A stretch of DNA of 64,000 bases from Desmodesmus armatus (taxonomy: Eukaryota > Chlorophyta > Chlorophyceae > Sphaeropleales > Scenedesmaceae), in the NCBI GenBank assembly GCA_007449985.2, contig VIIQ02000121.1:1-64000 (forward strand), written 5' to 3'. Below the pieces are notes generated by a model, which was not told the origin of the DNA, ran no database searches, and was given only the letters and a program-made list of their open reading frames with translations. Each line of letters begins with the position of its first letter. Position 1 is the stretch's first letter. This document shows, piece after piece, positions 35,101 through 45,978 of the stretch. The translations under genes and the position numbers were made by a program.

Positions 35101-38002
35101 TGTCTGGCGAGCCAGACAGGAACAGCAGCAGCTGCGCAACACCTGATAAGCTGCCGGGGGGTGGGGGTGCACCCTGTTGCTGCAGCTCCTGTGTGGCCAG
35201 GTGAGGGGTGTGCAGGGTACGCTGCAGGGTCATCAACACAGCAGCAGCAAAAACCAGAAACAGCACACATGGACTCTTGACGTATTGGGGCTGATAAAGG
35301 CCTGAGCAGTGTACGCTGTAAGTTACATGCAGGCAGCAGTGACAATAGGAGCGATGGCTATGCAGCTAGGGTGACTGAGCTTCAAGCCTGCCTTGAATAT
35401 CTGCTGGGGATGGTGCAGACAACTGCCGGGCAATAACCACCAGGGGCGTCCCCAACGAAGTGCTCAACTTGGTTATTTTCCAGCAAGCAGCGCTGCTGTG
35501 TGAAGGCTTGTTTGTAAGAGTAGAACACCTACCCCCTGGCCAGTTGCTGGCGCTGCTGTGAGGGTGGGCGACAGTTCCCCCCCCCCCCCCCCCCCCCCCC
35601 GCCTGTTCACAAGCCCCAACCCCTTCACCATGACACATCCACCTCACAACTGACGCCACTGGACAGACAAGCAAGAGCCCCAGGCTTGTTCAAACAGACC
35701 CAATCCACCTTACCAGGTACTCCAGCACTGCCTGTATGGTTGGACCCACCGCCCTGCAGGGTGGATGCAAGCCGTCCCTGCTGTGGTGCGGCTGCTGTTG
35801 CTGCGGTGTAGGGTGCCCATTGGCAGCGGCAGCAGCCGCCTCTGCGGCAGCTGGGCCTCCCAGCTGTTGTCCTGCAGCTGTGTGTGCTGTTGGTCCCGGC
35901 TGTCTGTCCATGCCTGGCTGCTGCAGGGAGCTGCTGCTGCTGCTGCTGGCTGCACGAGCTGTCCGCATAGGGTCAGGGGACAGCAGCTCTAGGGCCTGCA
36001 GCGGCAGCAGCAGCAGCGGTGGCAAGAGCAGCAGCAGCCCAACACAAGGGGTGGCGCCCACAATTTTTGGTACTGTTGATAGGTGTGTAGACTTGTGTGT
36101 GGGCTTTGGAGACACCAGAGCGCCCTGACAGTGCAAGGCAGCCACAACGAGCCCTCCATGGCTAAGAAAATAGCTCTCACGAACACGTCAAATTTGGGGG
36201 ATTTGGGGTTGGGTTCACCATGTTGTTGCAAAGCCCCTTGTCTGACACGTGTAGGGATGCCTTCCTCACCACAAGCAGCCCTTGTCGTGCTGAACTTGTT
36301 GTGATCAGATCAGATCAAGTTCAACAAGAAAAGGATCGCTGGCAGTGATCATGGCACCCCTACATGTGTCACACAAAGTGCCTGCAGCAAGGAGGATCCC
36401 CCAGTGTAGTGCCAGCTATGCATCCTTCCCTTGAAGCTTCTAGCAGGCTGCCAGCCCAGTGGCCCTCAGCACAGTGATGCTTGTGAGCAACCCACAGGCT
36501 GCACAGCAACTAACTGACACTGCCGTTTACTGTAGTGTTTCGTATCGTGCTGTACCAATGTGTACCGTATCATACCGTTCTGTACTGTACTTCACTGGTA
36601 CCACCATGCTAGTACTACCATGCTATAGTATATGCACTGTGCAGTACACATCGGTACGGTTTCCCGCCATCGCACCATCGTACCGTACCTGTGCGAGGCA
36701 CCTCTTTGCTGTCTCCACAGGTACCAGCAGGCAGTGCAGCGGCACTACGTCCTCCAACGGCACCAGCACAGGGAATGACTCCAGCACAGGCAGGTGCTGC
36801 AGGACAGGACCAGACGGACCTGCAGGCACAGCAACACAACAGCAGCAGCAACAGCCGTCAAGGTAAGCTCCGTAATTCAGTTTGCACACACATGCATGCG
36901 TTCACGTCCTTTCACAAATGGTTGGCAGTGCTGGCGGCTTGCTGCAGCAGGCAGCACGGGAGAGAGAAGGCCAGCACCAATTATGTGTATGCATGCTGCC
37001 ATATTCACTGCAGTTTTACAGTTCCATGCAGTCCTTACCCACTTGACCTGCACTGTGTGCCAACTGTGTGCACCCCCCAGCAGATAGCCAGCTCCTTCCC
37101 TCCCATCATATCACACTCCCTCCCTCACTCTTTCGCTCCTCTCACCCTCAACCACCACCCACCTGACATATCCACCAGTGAGATGCAGTCTGAGATGCCT
37201 ATCAGCCCAAACAGGCTGCCAGGAGGCAGCGCCTCCATTGCTACTGTCAGGCCACCCCGCACAAGGTCCAGGAAGTCATCAGGCCCCGCAGCATCTACAA
37301 GGGCAAGTGTTACTGGCTGCACAGGTGCCTGCTGCTGCTGGTGGTGTGAGGGAGCACCAGCCTGTTTGGATGTGACGGCACAGCAGGAACAAGGGAGGAA
37401 GGGAGGGATTGTGAGGCTGTTTACCAGCAGCATCTACTAGAAGGGCCCTTGCCAAGTTCAGTGAAGGGCCAGTGTTACTGGCTGCACAGGCGCCTGCTGC
37501 TGCTGCTGGTGGTGAGGGGAGGCAACCTGTGTGACGAGTGCTGGCACAGCAGGAACAAGGGAGGGAGAGAGGGAAGGCGGCTGGGGTGGGGGTACGTTTG
37601 AAGGCAGCCTCTGTCCATTGAACTTGATGGTGGGGGCCAAGGTCGCTGGCGCAATGGGAAATGTTGGGTGGATGGCACCAATGGCACAGCAGGAACAAGG
37701 GAAAAGGCAGCCGCAGAGAGAGCAGATGGAGGTCACGCGCAGTTCACCATAACAGGACTTCACCGGCTGCAGAGGGGCCACTGTTAACCTAGCAGGACAC
37801 TGTCAGCTGCACAGGCTGCTGCTGCTGGTGGTGGGTTGTAGCGCCTGACAGTCAAGATGGTTTGCAACCAAGGCACATTGGATGTTTGGCCCCACACATC
37901 ACCCCGCATGCTGCTGCTGCTGTTGCTGGCAGCGCACATGTGAGTCATCACTACCAACTGCCTAGCTGGCTGACACACATGTCAACACACTCTGTCCACG
38001 CA

Positions 38003-38037
<35 letters not shown>

Positions 38038-38926
38038 GGCCGCAGCTGCGCCATCTCTCAACTGCCTAGCCAGGCAACAAACACACTCAGCACATTTGCA
38101 CAGACCTGCGGCACAGCTGCTGCTGCAGGCCCATCCTGTGGGTCAGGGTCCACCAGTACCTCATACACCTGCTGCTGCAGCTCCGGCAGGTGCTGCCGTG
38201 CTGCTGGGTATCTGCAGTACTGATTGTGCCACACAGTTAGGCTCTTCAGCTCTGTGCTGCGGCCACACAGGCTGCACACAAAGCAGCTGTCAGAGACCTC
38301 GCACAGGTGGTTGATGTACCTGCGGGATGAGGTGTGGATGTGAGACATGTGCAGGGCAGGAGTTGCTGGTGCTGGTGTTGATGTTGCTGATCAGTTTCCT
38401 GCGGCTGTGGAATCTATGCTGCTGCTGCTGTGACTATTGCTGTTGCTTCAGAGGAGGCAACATGGTAGTGGCAGTTGTGCGCGTGGACGCCCAACCGCTT
38501 GCATCATGCTGGCCACCTATCAGAAGGATTGGAACACCAAGCCAGCAGGCCAGACAGTTGCAGATGACGTAACCACTCACGCATAGCAGTGCCTGCAGCG
38601 CGCCAGTGCAGACAGCAGTGACGAGGCAGCAGGGGCCCTTCCCTTGCTGCTGGAGGAGCCAGCTGGTTGCACCACCACTGACAAGGGGATGCCACACGCC
38701 TGCAGGAGCGGTCCTGAAGGGCATAACAAAGCCAACGGCTTCCCATCTGAACTTCCAGGCCCACTGGGACCACTCGGAATTGTTGCAGATCACCATGATC
38801 TGTAGCTCCAAGGATGCAGCAAGCCGCAGGGCTACGCTGTGAGCGCAGCACAAGCAGTCTGATGATGTTTTTCCTCACCTGTGGCTGGCCATTTCAGCAG
38901 CGTGAAGTCCAGTTCTGAGCAGGGAC
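29120..38926 (-). CDS. SEC23/SEC24-superfamily COPII coat protein (divergent SEC23-like)
   Basis: COPII coat proteins shape ER-to-Golgi vesicles. Exons in gene order: (38879-38926, tentative), 38581-38699, 38106-38319, 37163-37328, 36689-36819, 35714-35995, 34979-35221, 34306-34532, 33175-33231, 32506-32852, 31875-31977, 31501-31611, 30557-31198, 29120-29350. The tentative first exon (DFTLLKWPAT) does not match the next exon in phase. Domains: zinc finger RCRHCYAYINHLC...CSLCGR; trunk VTLALVDAAGPDDFLDLV, GSLFGLIGISD, LLVPVETAKRCLA and GGALYLYP; beta-sandwich DLFHIPCCDP and VFDFEHTG; helical VYNSVDANTVL; gelsolin-like VLLLDAFILVL and LFYSLLIDDP. Low-complexity inserts (poly-Q, Ala/Gly) enlarge it to about 960 residues against about 770 for canonical SEC23. 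One -1 break lies at 33217-33220. It looks closer to the divergent plant SEC23-like branch than to core SEC23, by recollection only. Confidence 0.85.
32321..32371. repeat. Imperfect hairpin in a SEC23-like intron
   Basis: Arms 32321-32340 and 32352-32371 (20 nt, one mismatch) with an 11-nt loop. A second small inverted repeat, TATGTGCACT/AGTGCACATA, lies just upstream (about 32264-32295). The region looks like a foldback element. Confidence 0.7.
32860..32938 (-). repeat. 11-bp minisatellite abutting a SEC23-like splice acceptor
   Basis: About seven units of GTGTGACGCAG on the + strand. Read in gene direction, the unit is CTGCGTCACAC and the array runs right up to the CAG acceptor of exon 32506-32852, so it replaces the usual pyrimidine tract. 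Confidence 0.75.
33600..34370 (-). repeat. Four tandem copies of a SEC23-like exon end plus intron
   Basis: The exon end coding LYLYPSAEEATLPQDLYR occurs at 34306-34365 (taken as real) and again at 34094-34152, 33893-33950 and 33694-33752, at a spacing of 199-212 bp. Each copy keeps a GT after the last coding base. Poly-C/G runs and a CAATCAGTA(A/G)GCC block separate them. Confidence 0.85.
37297..37835 (-). repeat. Tandem copies of a SEC23-like exon start and its acceptor
   Basis: The sequence around the acceptor and first codons of exon 37163-37328 (PVQPVTLALVDAAG) recurs at about 37458-37573 and, more decayed, at 37670-37835. All share GGCACAGCAGGAACAAGGGA and a CTGCTGCTGGTGGTG block. The duplicates sit in the upstream intron. 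Confidence 0.75.
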
Positions 38927-39408
38927 CTGTCATGCTGGCCACATGCATGCACTGAAATAGGCAACCCCCGCGGGCAAAGTTGCTTTTGCAGTCCTTGCAA
39001 CATCAGATCATTGGTCAGCTGCCATATTGTGCATGTTTCATCTGCCCAACTGCCATTGTTTGACTGGGTACAGGGAGCAAGCTTGTACCGTACAGCAAGC
39101 TTGTTCCGCACCCGTCTGAGCTTCAGATGCATCAGAATGGACGATTTTTTTTGTCTAAAGAACAAATGAAGCATCCCTATTCTATCACCACAATGTTGTT
39201 CAGCCTGCCAGGCTGGCAGTGCTTCTGCCGGGGCCCTTGACCAAGCAACTGAGAATAGTTCAGAATGTTCCGTGTGTAGCCTTCAAGCACATCGCAGTTT
39301 TGGGTTTTGTCCAGATGTACCGCGCTTGGTGGCGCGTATCTTTTGCACTGGACCTGGAAAGCTGTGGCAAACTGCGTACATGTCAATGGATGTGTATATA
39401 TGTACATC
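38927..39408. other. Divergent gap: 5' ends of the SEC23-like and Cys-rich genes
   Basis: Further 5' exon(s) of the minus-strand SEC23-like gene should lie here, but I could not identify the start codon. On the plus strand a TATA-like GTATATATG lies at 39391-39399. Confidence 0.4.
39391..39399 (+). promoter_or_regulatory. TATA-like element
   Basis: GTATATATG lies just upstream of the Cys-rich secreted protein gene. If used as a TATA box, transcription would start near 39420, after the ATG at 39409, so either the start choice or this element is wrong. Confidence 0.3.
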
Positions 39409-41321
39409 ATGACATCGTTATCTGTCTGCTCATGCCGCTTGGCGCCGGTCAGTAGAGCGTCCGGCGCGGAGAGGTTGAGTGTTGTGTGCAAGCCCTCAAA
39501 AGCGGCCATTGTCACTCTGATCGTTTTGTTGCTATCACTTTCAACGCATTGTCAAGCGCGCAAGCTGATGCAGGCCTCAGCAGGAGAACTCGACACAGTA
39601 GCCTACACATGCATAGAGTCTGGAGTTCCACAGCACCCATGCGTTGTCAACCCAGCCTATACCTTTGCCATAGGCTTCAAAACGAACCCAAACCACTTGG
39701 CTGACAGGTAGGTAGCCTCTTTCAGTGGCTTTGTTCAGTGCACTGCCCCACTTTGCTGCCACTGCTGCCATACCGCACACCCCGTCCCCTGACATATGCT
39801 TGCCGCTGCTTCCTGTTGACTCCAGGGTGTACCAGCAGGTTACAGCTCAGCACGTGGTGTGCCAGCAGTACACCACGCAAGCAACCTGTCAGGCCACACC
39901 AGCTGGCGCACAAGTGCACTGCAGTTGGGACAGCTTGAATTCCCGCTGCCTGGCAGACCCCTATGCCAGTCTGCTGATGCCCCTCTCATGCCCTGGTTCC
40001 AAGGCTCGCAGCTACATGAACTGTGGGCGCAGGGGCCACATCAATGCCTGCAGGACAGACACAGAGTGTGTGCTGGGCAAGCAGAACCGCTGCTTCCCTG
40101 CATGGCTGGTGTCGGAGGCCAGGGCAAAAAACACTACAGAGCAGGAGGTGGCAGAGGCAACGGCCCTGGCAATACTGAAAGGTGAGGTAGTCTTGAGCTA
40201 CTGAACACTTGGTCAGCTCATACACATAGCAATTGCTGTTCACACAGTTGAGCCAGGGCTGAGCCAGGACAGGCAATCAGCTGGGGTCGCTCAACTGTTC
40301 ACGCATGCGCGGACTGGATGTAGGATGCAGTGCTCATACGAGCCCTACGTAAACCTGCTGGGACTCCTTGGTACAGCACGTGGCTGTGTCTGCAGTGTGG
40401 TTGTGTTCAGCAATGCAAATTGGGCGCAAGTCAGTCAGTGTGCATGCCATGCAGCAAGGTGTGATGTAGGCCCCACCTTGTCCCCAGCTAGCCTGCCAAC
40501 AAGCAAACAAGCAAACCTGCTGTGATGTTCTGCTGTTGCCTGTATCCACTGCTAACAGGGGACCTGGCTGTGTTAGGCAGCTGCCCAGAGGCAAAGCTGC
40601 TCCAGCACGCCTTCCAGGCTTGCCCCTACACCGCCGGCTGGGACACCTGTGACACTACCCTATGTGAATTCAGCACCCCAAGCTTCATCCCCTCTCGTGT
40701 ACAGCCCCTGGGTCTCGGCAACGCCACCGCCACAGTCCCAACCATCAACGAAGCAGCTCAGCAGCCCAACAGCACCACGGAGCTTCCCTTCTTTGATACA
40801 TACCCGGGCCTGTCTGCTTTCCTGATGTCGCGCGCACCTCAATGGTGTTGCATGGCCTGCTGGGGGTCAGTGCTGAGCTAGCCAGAGAGCTGGAAAAGCT
40901 TCAGGCTAGGTGTGTTGAAACTGAGGACATCATGTTTGATGTAGCAAGGGGCGTGGCGGCTTGTGGCCTAGAGATGTTCAGCTATGACAGCGGTAGCCTG
41001 TACAAGGCGGTTGGCATGCAGCAGCCTGTGGCGTCGCCAGCAATGCAGGGAGTGCAGGCAGCAGCAGTAACACAGGCTGCTGCGGAGCAGCCAGCCTCAG
41101 CTAGCCCTGCCACACAGAAACAGCCTGGAGCAACTGCTGCACCAGCCGCAGGTACACCTGCGCCAGCAGCAGCCACCGGCAGCAGCAGTATCAAGACAAG
41201 CGGTGGCAGCAGCAGCAGCAGCAGCAGCAGCAATGGCACCGGCAGCAGCAAATTGTCTGGTGAACAGCAGCGGCCAAAAGTGGCGACAGAGATAGGGTAC
41301 AGGAGCCGAGTGCGGCAGTAA
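39409..41321 (+). CDS. Cys-rich secreted or membrane protein of unknown function
   Basis: Exons 39409-39707, 39826-40181 and 40559-41321 (TAA). The start is tentative. It was chosen to include the hydrophobic stretch AAIVTLIVLLLSLSTHCQA, a likely signal peptide or anchor ending before RKLMQ. The body has many paired cysteines (CIESGVPQHPC, VVCQQYTTQATC, HCSWDSLNSRC, CGRRGHINAC, CVLGKQNRC, CPYTAGWDTCDTTLC), suggesting disulfides outside the cytosol, plus several N-x-S/T sites. After FLMSR (about 40830) the open frame shifts: one frame stops at 40881, while the other, entered at 40842, continues through LARELEKLQARC to a Ser/Ala/Gly/Gln-rich tail. A frameshift or missed short intron lies there. 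I recognise no family. Confidence 0.6.
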
Positions 41322-41368
41322 AATGCATGGTGTGAATGTGTGGGATGCAGTGTGTGGTTGCACATGCA

Positions 41369-41380
41369 TGTAAAGTGTAA
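41369..41380 (+). terminator. Two overlapping-range TGTAA signals
   Basis: TGTAA at 41369 and 41376, about 50 bases after the stop at 41321, fit the 3' end of the Cys-rich protein transcript and support the longer reading frame. Confidence 0.5.
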
Positions 41381-41389
41381 GGTGTATTT

Positions 41390-42436
41390 GGGTGGTGTGC
41401 ATGGTGTGTGTGGTGTCAGGTGTGGCCCTGACCCAGTTAGTAGTGGTGGTTGGCAGCAGTCAGTAGTGTCAGTGACAGGTGCTCAAAGACGGTGGTGCAT
41501 CTGTGGCTTCAGGGTTGATTTACTATGGCTTGAATCATGCATTGGGTCTCCACATAGCACAGCATGTGACATGGACAGGTTGTACAGCATCCGCTCTTGT
41601 GTCCGCGTAATCCTGCCCATCTGCTTGGCTCCCTTACCGATGCCTGCATATATTAATTGCTGGGTTGCACATGCACGTTGAAGAGCATTGGATGTCTGTT
41701 TGATGCATGGCGGTTGGTGCACTGCACGATTGCTTCTGCATGTGCTGGGCTGGGCTTGAAGGAATGAGCGAGTGTAGATGCATTTTGCATGGCTTCTTGT
41801 CTTGTCACACACAGAGGATTGGCAGGCGCTGTTCCTGTTCCGGTGATTCAGAGCCGAAATTGCTCATGTGTGGTCGTCAGGGCGGTGCTGGACAGCTGCA
41901 CGCGCATACGCTCTCAAGGCATGATCAGCACACTGTGACAGGCGGAGTTGTGGGCACTATGGCCAGCCTAGGCCAGGCTGCCTGGCCTCAGGTGAATGAG
42001 CTGGCATGCCAGCTTGGCTCTTACCTGGTGGTGACAGTTGTTCCTCCCATTAGCTGGGTACTCATCCAGTAGCTGGGTACTTGACCATTTTGAAACAGCA
42101 GCGCGGAGGTGTTGAGATGTACAAGAGACTCATGGGGTCACAGTTGATGCATTGGCTAGCTTAACAGAAAGAAGTGCTTGTAAGGTGTGTCAAACACCTG
42201 CTGAATGGACAGCAGCTGTTCGTTTCGGGTGAGTTCGCGATTGACAGTTGCACATCCCAGCTGTCACGTAATCAAACCAACAGGATCGGTTTCAGCTGAC
42301 GCAGCATGCCGCTTATGTCAACACACGTACGGCAGTGGCTTTGTATGATCATCGTTGGCCTGACCTTCGTCATCCCAGCTGCCCACAACTGCACTACTGC
42401 TGTCACATCTCAATCCAGATCCACTCCTGAGGCAGG
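41390..42436. other. Intergenic region upstream of arogenate dehydratase
   Basis: No gene recognised. Short open frames on both strands lack family motifs. It probably holds the promoter and 5' untranslated region of the next gene. Confidence 0.45.
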
Positions 42437-43911
42437 ATGCAGCTGCTTCAGCACTGCCACGAAGTCCGAAAGATAGACCTCCCAAAGCAGCAGCATGCCT
42501 TGACACCGGGCAGACCCCTGGCACACCCTGTCAGTTGCGCCAGCACAAGCAGCAGTACCGGCAGCAATGCCAGGAGACAGCAGCTGTGGGCTACCAGCAG
42601 CGTTGCTGAGACCCCCACAGAGGTCACAAACCAGGTCAACCCCCTGTCTACACAGCCAAACGGCATTAGTCAGCGACCTGGTGCCCGCCTGCGCACCTCG
42701 CCAGCAGCAGGCCAAACAGTGCTGACGATGGATACAATAGCCAAGGCCACAAACCTGAACCAAGAGGTGTGCACTGCACTGCTGAATGCTGCTCTGCTGC
42801 TTGCGTGATGCATAGCTATGCAGCAGCCGTGCCATCGTGCGCTCCTACAATCAGCATCATCGGCTAGTCAGTCACACAATCACATGCCAGCTGAGATGCA
42901 GATGGTGACATGTGCTAACCCTTGTACCCCTGAGCTTCGCTGGCACCTCACAGGGCACTCAGGCCTGTCTCAAACCGTGCAGCACAGTAGTAACAGTGTG
43001 CCGTGTTGTCATGTGCTGTGTGCACCATGGCAGGCGCTGGAGTCAGCTGCCCCCAAGCCGTACAGGGTTGCCTATCAGGGTGTGCCTGGTGCATACAGCG
43101 AGATGGCGGCCCGCAAAGCCTGCCCTGACGCAGAGCCAGTGCCTTGTGAGCAGTTCGAAGTTGCTTTCCAGGTGAGCTCCCAGCACAGCACGGCACAGCA
43201 CAGCGCAGCATAATGACAGCGCAATGGGGCTCGTTGTATGTTATCCTGCAAGGTATGCGCTGGCCTATCCCGCTCACAATATTTATGTCACTCTCAGCTC
43301 TCGGGGTGTCGGTCAGGAATACACCCATGCCGACTTCCCCAGGGACACTCACCACAACCCCTTTGCGGTCCCCACCCCCTTGCCTTTTCCCCTCCCAGGC
43401 CTTGTCCCAGTGGATGACAGACTGGGCCGTGCTGCCTGTTGAGAACTCCCTGGGCGGCAGCATACACACCGTGTACGACCTGCTGCTGCGCTACCGGCTG
43501 CACATTGTGGGTGAGACGTCTGTGTCTGTCAACCACTGCCTGCTGGCACTGCCGGGGACAAAGAAGGAGGACCTCACCAGGGTCATCAGCCACCCACAGG
43601 TGAACAGGAGGTTGTGGAGGGGGGGATCTACCAGTAGGTGTGGGGTATCTTTGGCATTGGTAGCTGTCAGCAGCTGAGGCGACTGGTGTTGTTGGGGGAG
43701 GCAGGGGGCTAATAGGGTGAGAAACTGCATGGGGTGATTCTGCCATGGGTTACTGTCAGCAGTTGGAGGGGAGCAGCTGTGAAGGAGAGGGATAGTGCCA
43801 CACAGAGCAGCGTCACGTCCCCATGTCAACAGGACAGATGCCTTTCTATCATGCAGGCGGCTGCTGGGTGTGCTACCGGCATGTAGCCCCTGACACCAGG
43901 TGGTGTGCCAC

Positions 43912-43964
<53 letters not shown>

Positions 43965-45978
43965 GCCTTGCTTGCTGCGTCAGGCGCTAGCGCAGGTTGA
44001 CAACTACCTGCGGCGGCTGAATGTGGTGAAGGAAGCAGTGGACGACACCGCAGGTGCAGCACAGACAGTGTCGCAACAAAAGCTGCAGGCAAGTGGGGGT
44101 GGAAATGGCGGTGGTGGAGGTGGGCGTGGGGGTTGAGGTGGTGGTGATGAGGCACGCAGTTGAATCTGGCAGTGTGCCGGGCAGATGCCTGCTGTCTTGA
44201 CAGTGTCGGACACTGTGATGGGCACACCCCCACGCCCCTTGCAAAGCTTGGCTGACGTGCACCCCAGTGCAACCGCTTCAACCAGCTGCACATCCCTTGC
44301 GACAGCATCCTGACAGCTGTGTTGGTGTCCTGCTGCCTGTTGTGTGTATCTTGTGGCGGCTTGCAGGGTGTTGGTGCTATTGCCAGCCGGCGTGCTGCTG
44401 AGCTGTACGGCCTGGAAATTGTTGATGAGGACATCAACGACAACAAGGACAATGTCACACGCTTTATCAAACTGGCTAGGTGAGCAGCTGAGGACTCGGG
44501 GCACTGCCGGCTCATGGAGCACAGCAGCGGGGTAGGGGGGGGGTAGGGGGGAGGGGGGGCTGGCTAGGTGAGCAGCTGGGGGCTCAAGGCACGGGGGGGG
44601 GGGGGGGCTCAAGGAGCATAGCACCGCAGGGGAGGGGGCTGGCTGGATTCGGCAGCACAGGTGTTGGCTTGCGTGTGGGGAGAGCTTATTATGCTGCAGC
44701 GCCAGCAGCAGGTGTCGGCTCAGCTGTGAGTCGAGGGTGTGTTGAGGCGCTGGTGAGTGCTTGCATGCTGATGATGGCCGCGCTGGGCTTTCGTTGTTAC
44801 AGCAGACACGATCAATCAGGCCTGTGAGCTGGTGGTTGTTTTTTCCTTGCATTGCACATTCCATCTCTTCGGGGCCTCTGCTGAAATGATCCTTGAAATG
44901 ATTGCTGGCATGCTGTCATGCTGCTCGCAACACCTTCGCACAAGATGGGTCGATGGACCAGTGGCAATCCCGAGCTGGAGTACTATCTGGTGCTTGATTA
45001 GCCAATTTATGCCTGCTGTCCTGCTGTCCCCAGGGAGCCGCTGTTGACTGGTGAGCAGGAGTCCCGTCCCTTCAAGACCAGCATCGTGTTCAGCCTCAAG
45101 GAGGGACCTGGACAGCTGTTCAAGGCGCTCAGCGTGTTCGCACTGCGCGACATTGACATGACCAAGATTGAGAGTAGGCCCATGCGCAGGTGTGCTGACG
45201 TGGAGGGCAGTCCTGCAGTACATTTTCGGTAGTCAGGCTGCGTAGCAAGTATGTGAAGGTAGAATGCATCATATGAGATGGCTTGACAGCAGGGAGGGGG
45301 GCGTGTGCACAGGCAGTTGGGGGACACTGTGCTGCAGAGGCAAGCACGCGGTTGCAGCATGTGTGTGCGCGTACAGGTGTGAGTTGACTATGTTTGGTGG
45401 TGTGGGTTCAACGCATCAATGATGCAAGCATCACCAGCTGGCGTAACCCATGGGCAGCCCCAGACGTGCGCCCAGCTGTACAGCAGACATGTCTTCACAA
45501 CCCTGCACCAGCTGAGGACACTGCGTTTGCACTTGCACTCTTTTCTGCCCTGCAGCAACCCCATCCTCGTGACCAAGTCAACGGACAGCACAGCTGCAGC
45601 TGGGCGTCAGGGGTTCAACTACCTGTTCTACATTGACTTTGTCGGACCACTGTCGGACCCCAACTGCCAGAATGCACTGCGGCACTTGCAGGTAAGGATG
45701 CCCTGCTGGCCCTCCGGTACTTATCACAGCATCGTGACTTGCGTGTTGGTTTGACCTAGAGCAAAAGCATATAGAGAGCTTCAGGGTGCACGTAACCGGG
45801 CGATCCAGGTGAAAGTACTGCACACGCTTCCTGATCATCTTCTCCTGCTGCTGCTGTTCCCCTTCACACCTGCTTGCAGGAAAGCGCGCCTTTCATGCGT
45901 GTGCTGGGAAGCTATCCTATGGAGACGGATCTGGGCGGTTTGGACAGCAACACGCCCTTCGACAGCATCAACGAATGA
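42437..45978 (+). CDS. ADT: Arogenate/prephenate dehydratase with ACT domain, plastidial
   Basis: Catalyses the decarboxylating dehydration of arogenate (or prephenate) in phenylalanine synthesis, in the plastid. Exons: 42437-42766, 43034-43171, 43399-43599, 43984-44088, 44367-44479, 45034-45189, 45556-45691, 45880-45978 (TGA). All phases agree, giving about 425 residues. The first 60-100 residues are Ser/Thr/Arg-rich, as in a transit peptide. Catalytic-domain marks are [59 protein letters not shown] and [15 protein letters not shown]. The C-terminal ACT domain has [34 protein letters not shown], whose ESRP binds the allosteric phenylalanine, and [11 protein letters not shown]. Intron 4 uses a GC donor (44089). 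Arogenate is favoured over prephenate by analogy with plants and algae only. Confidence 0.93.
43912..43961 (+). repeat. (CTG)n microsatellite upstream of ADT exon 4 acceptor
   Basis: About 16-17 uninterrupted CTG/GCT triplets end about 20 bases before the acceptor at 43983, so the triplet run lies in the branch-point/pyrimidine-tract zone of intron 3. Confidence 0.85.
44471..44590 (+). repeat. Duplicated exon 5 end and donor in ADT intron 5
   Basis: CTGGCTAGGTGAGCAGCTG at 44472 (exon 5 end plus donor) recurs at 44560, followed in both by a G-rich stretch. This creates a second perfect donor 88 bases downstream. Confidence 0.75.

Noticed and set aside
43826..44515. 229-codon minus-strand ORF with poly-Gln
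   Set aside because: It is the antisense of ADT exons 4-5 and the CTG run; the plus strand has conserved ADT sequence and splice sites.
44004..44864. 286-codon minus-strand ORF
   Set aside because: Antisense shadow of ADT exons and G-rich introns.
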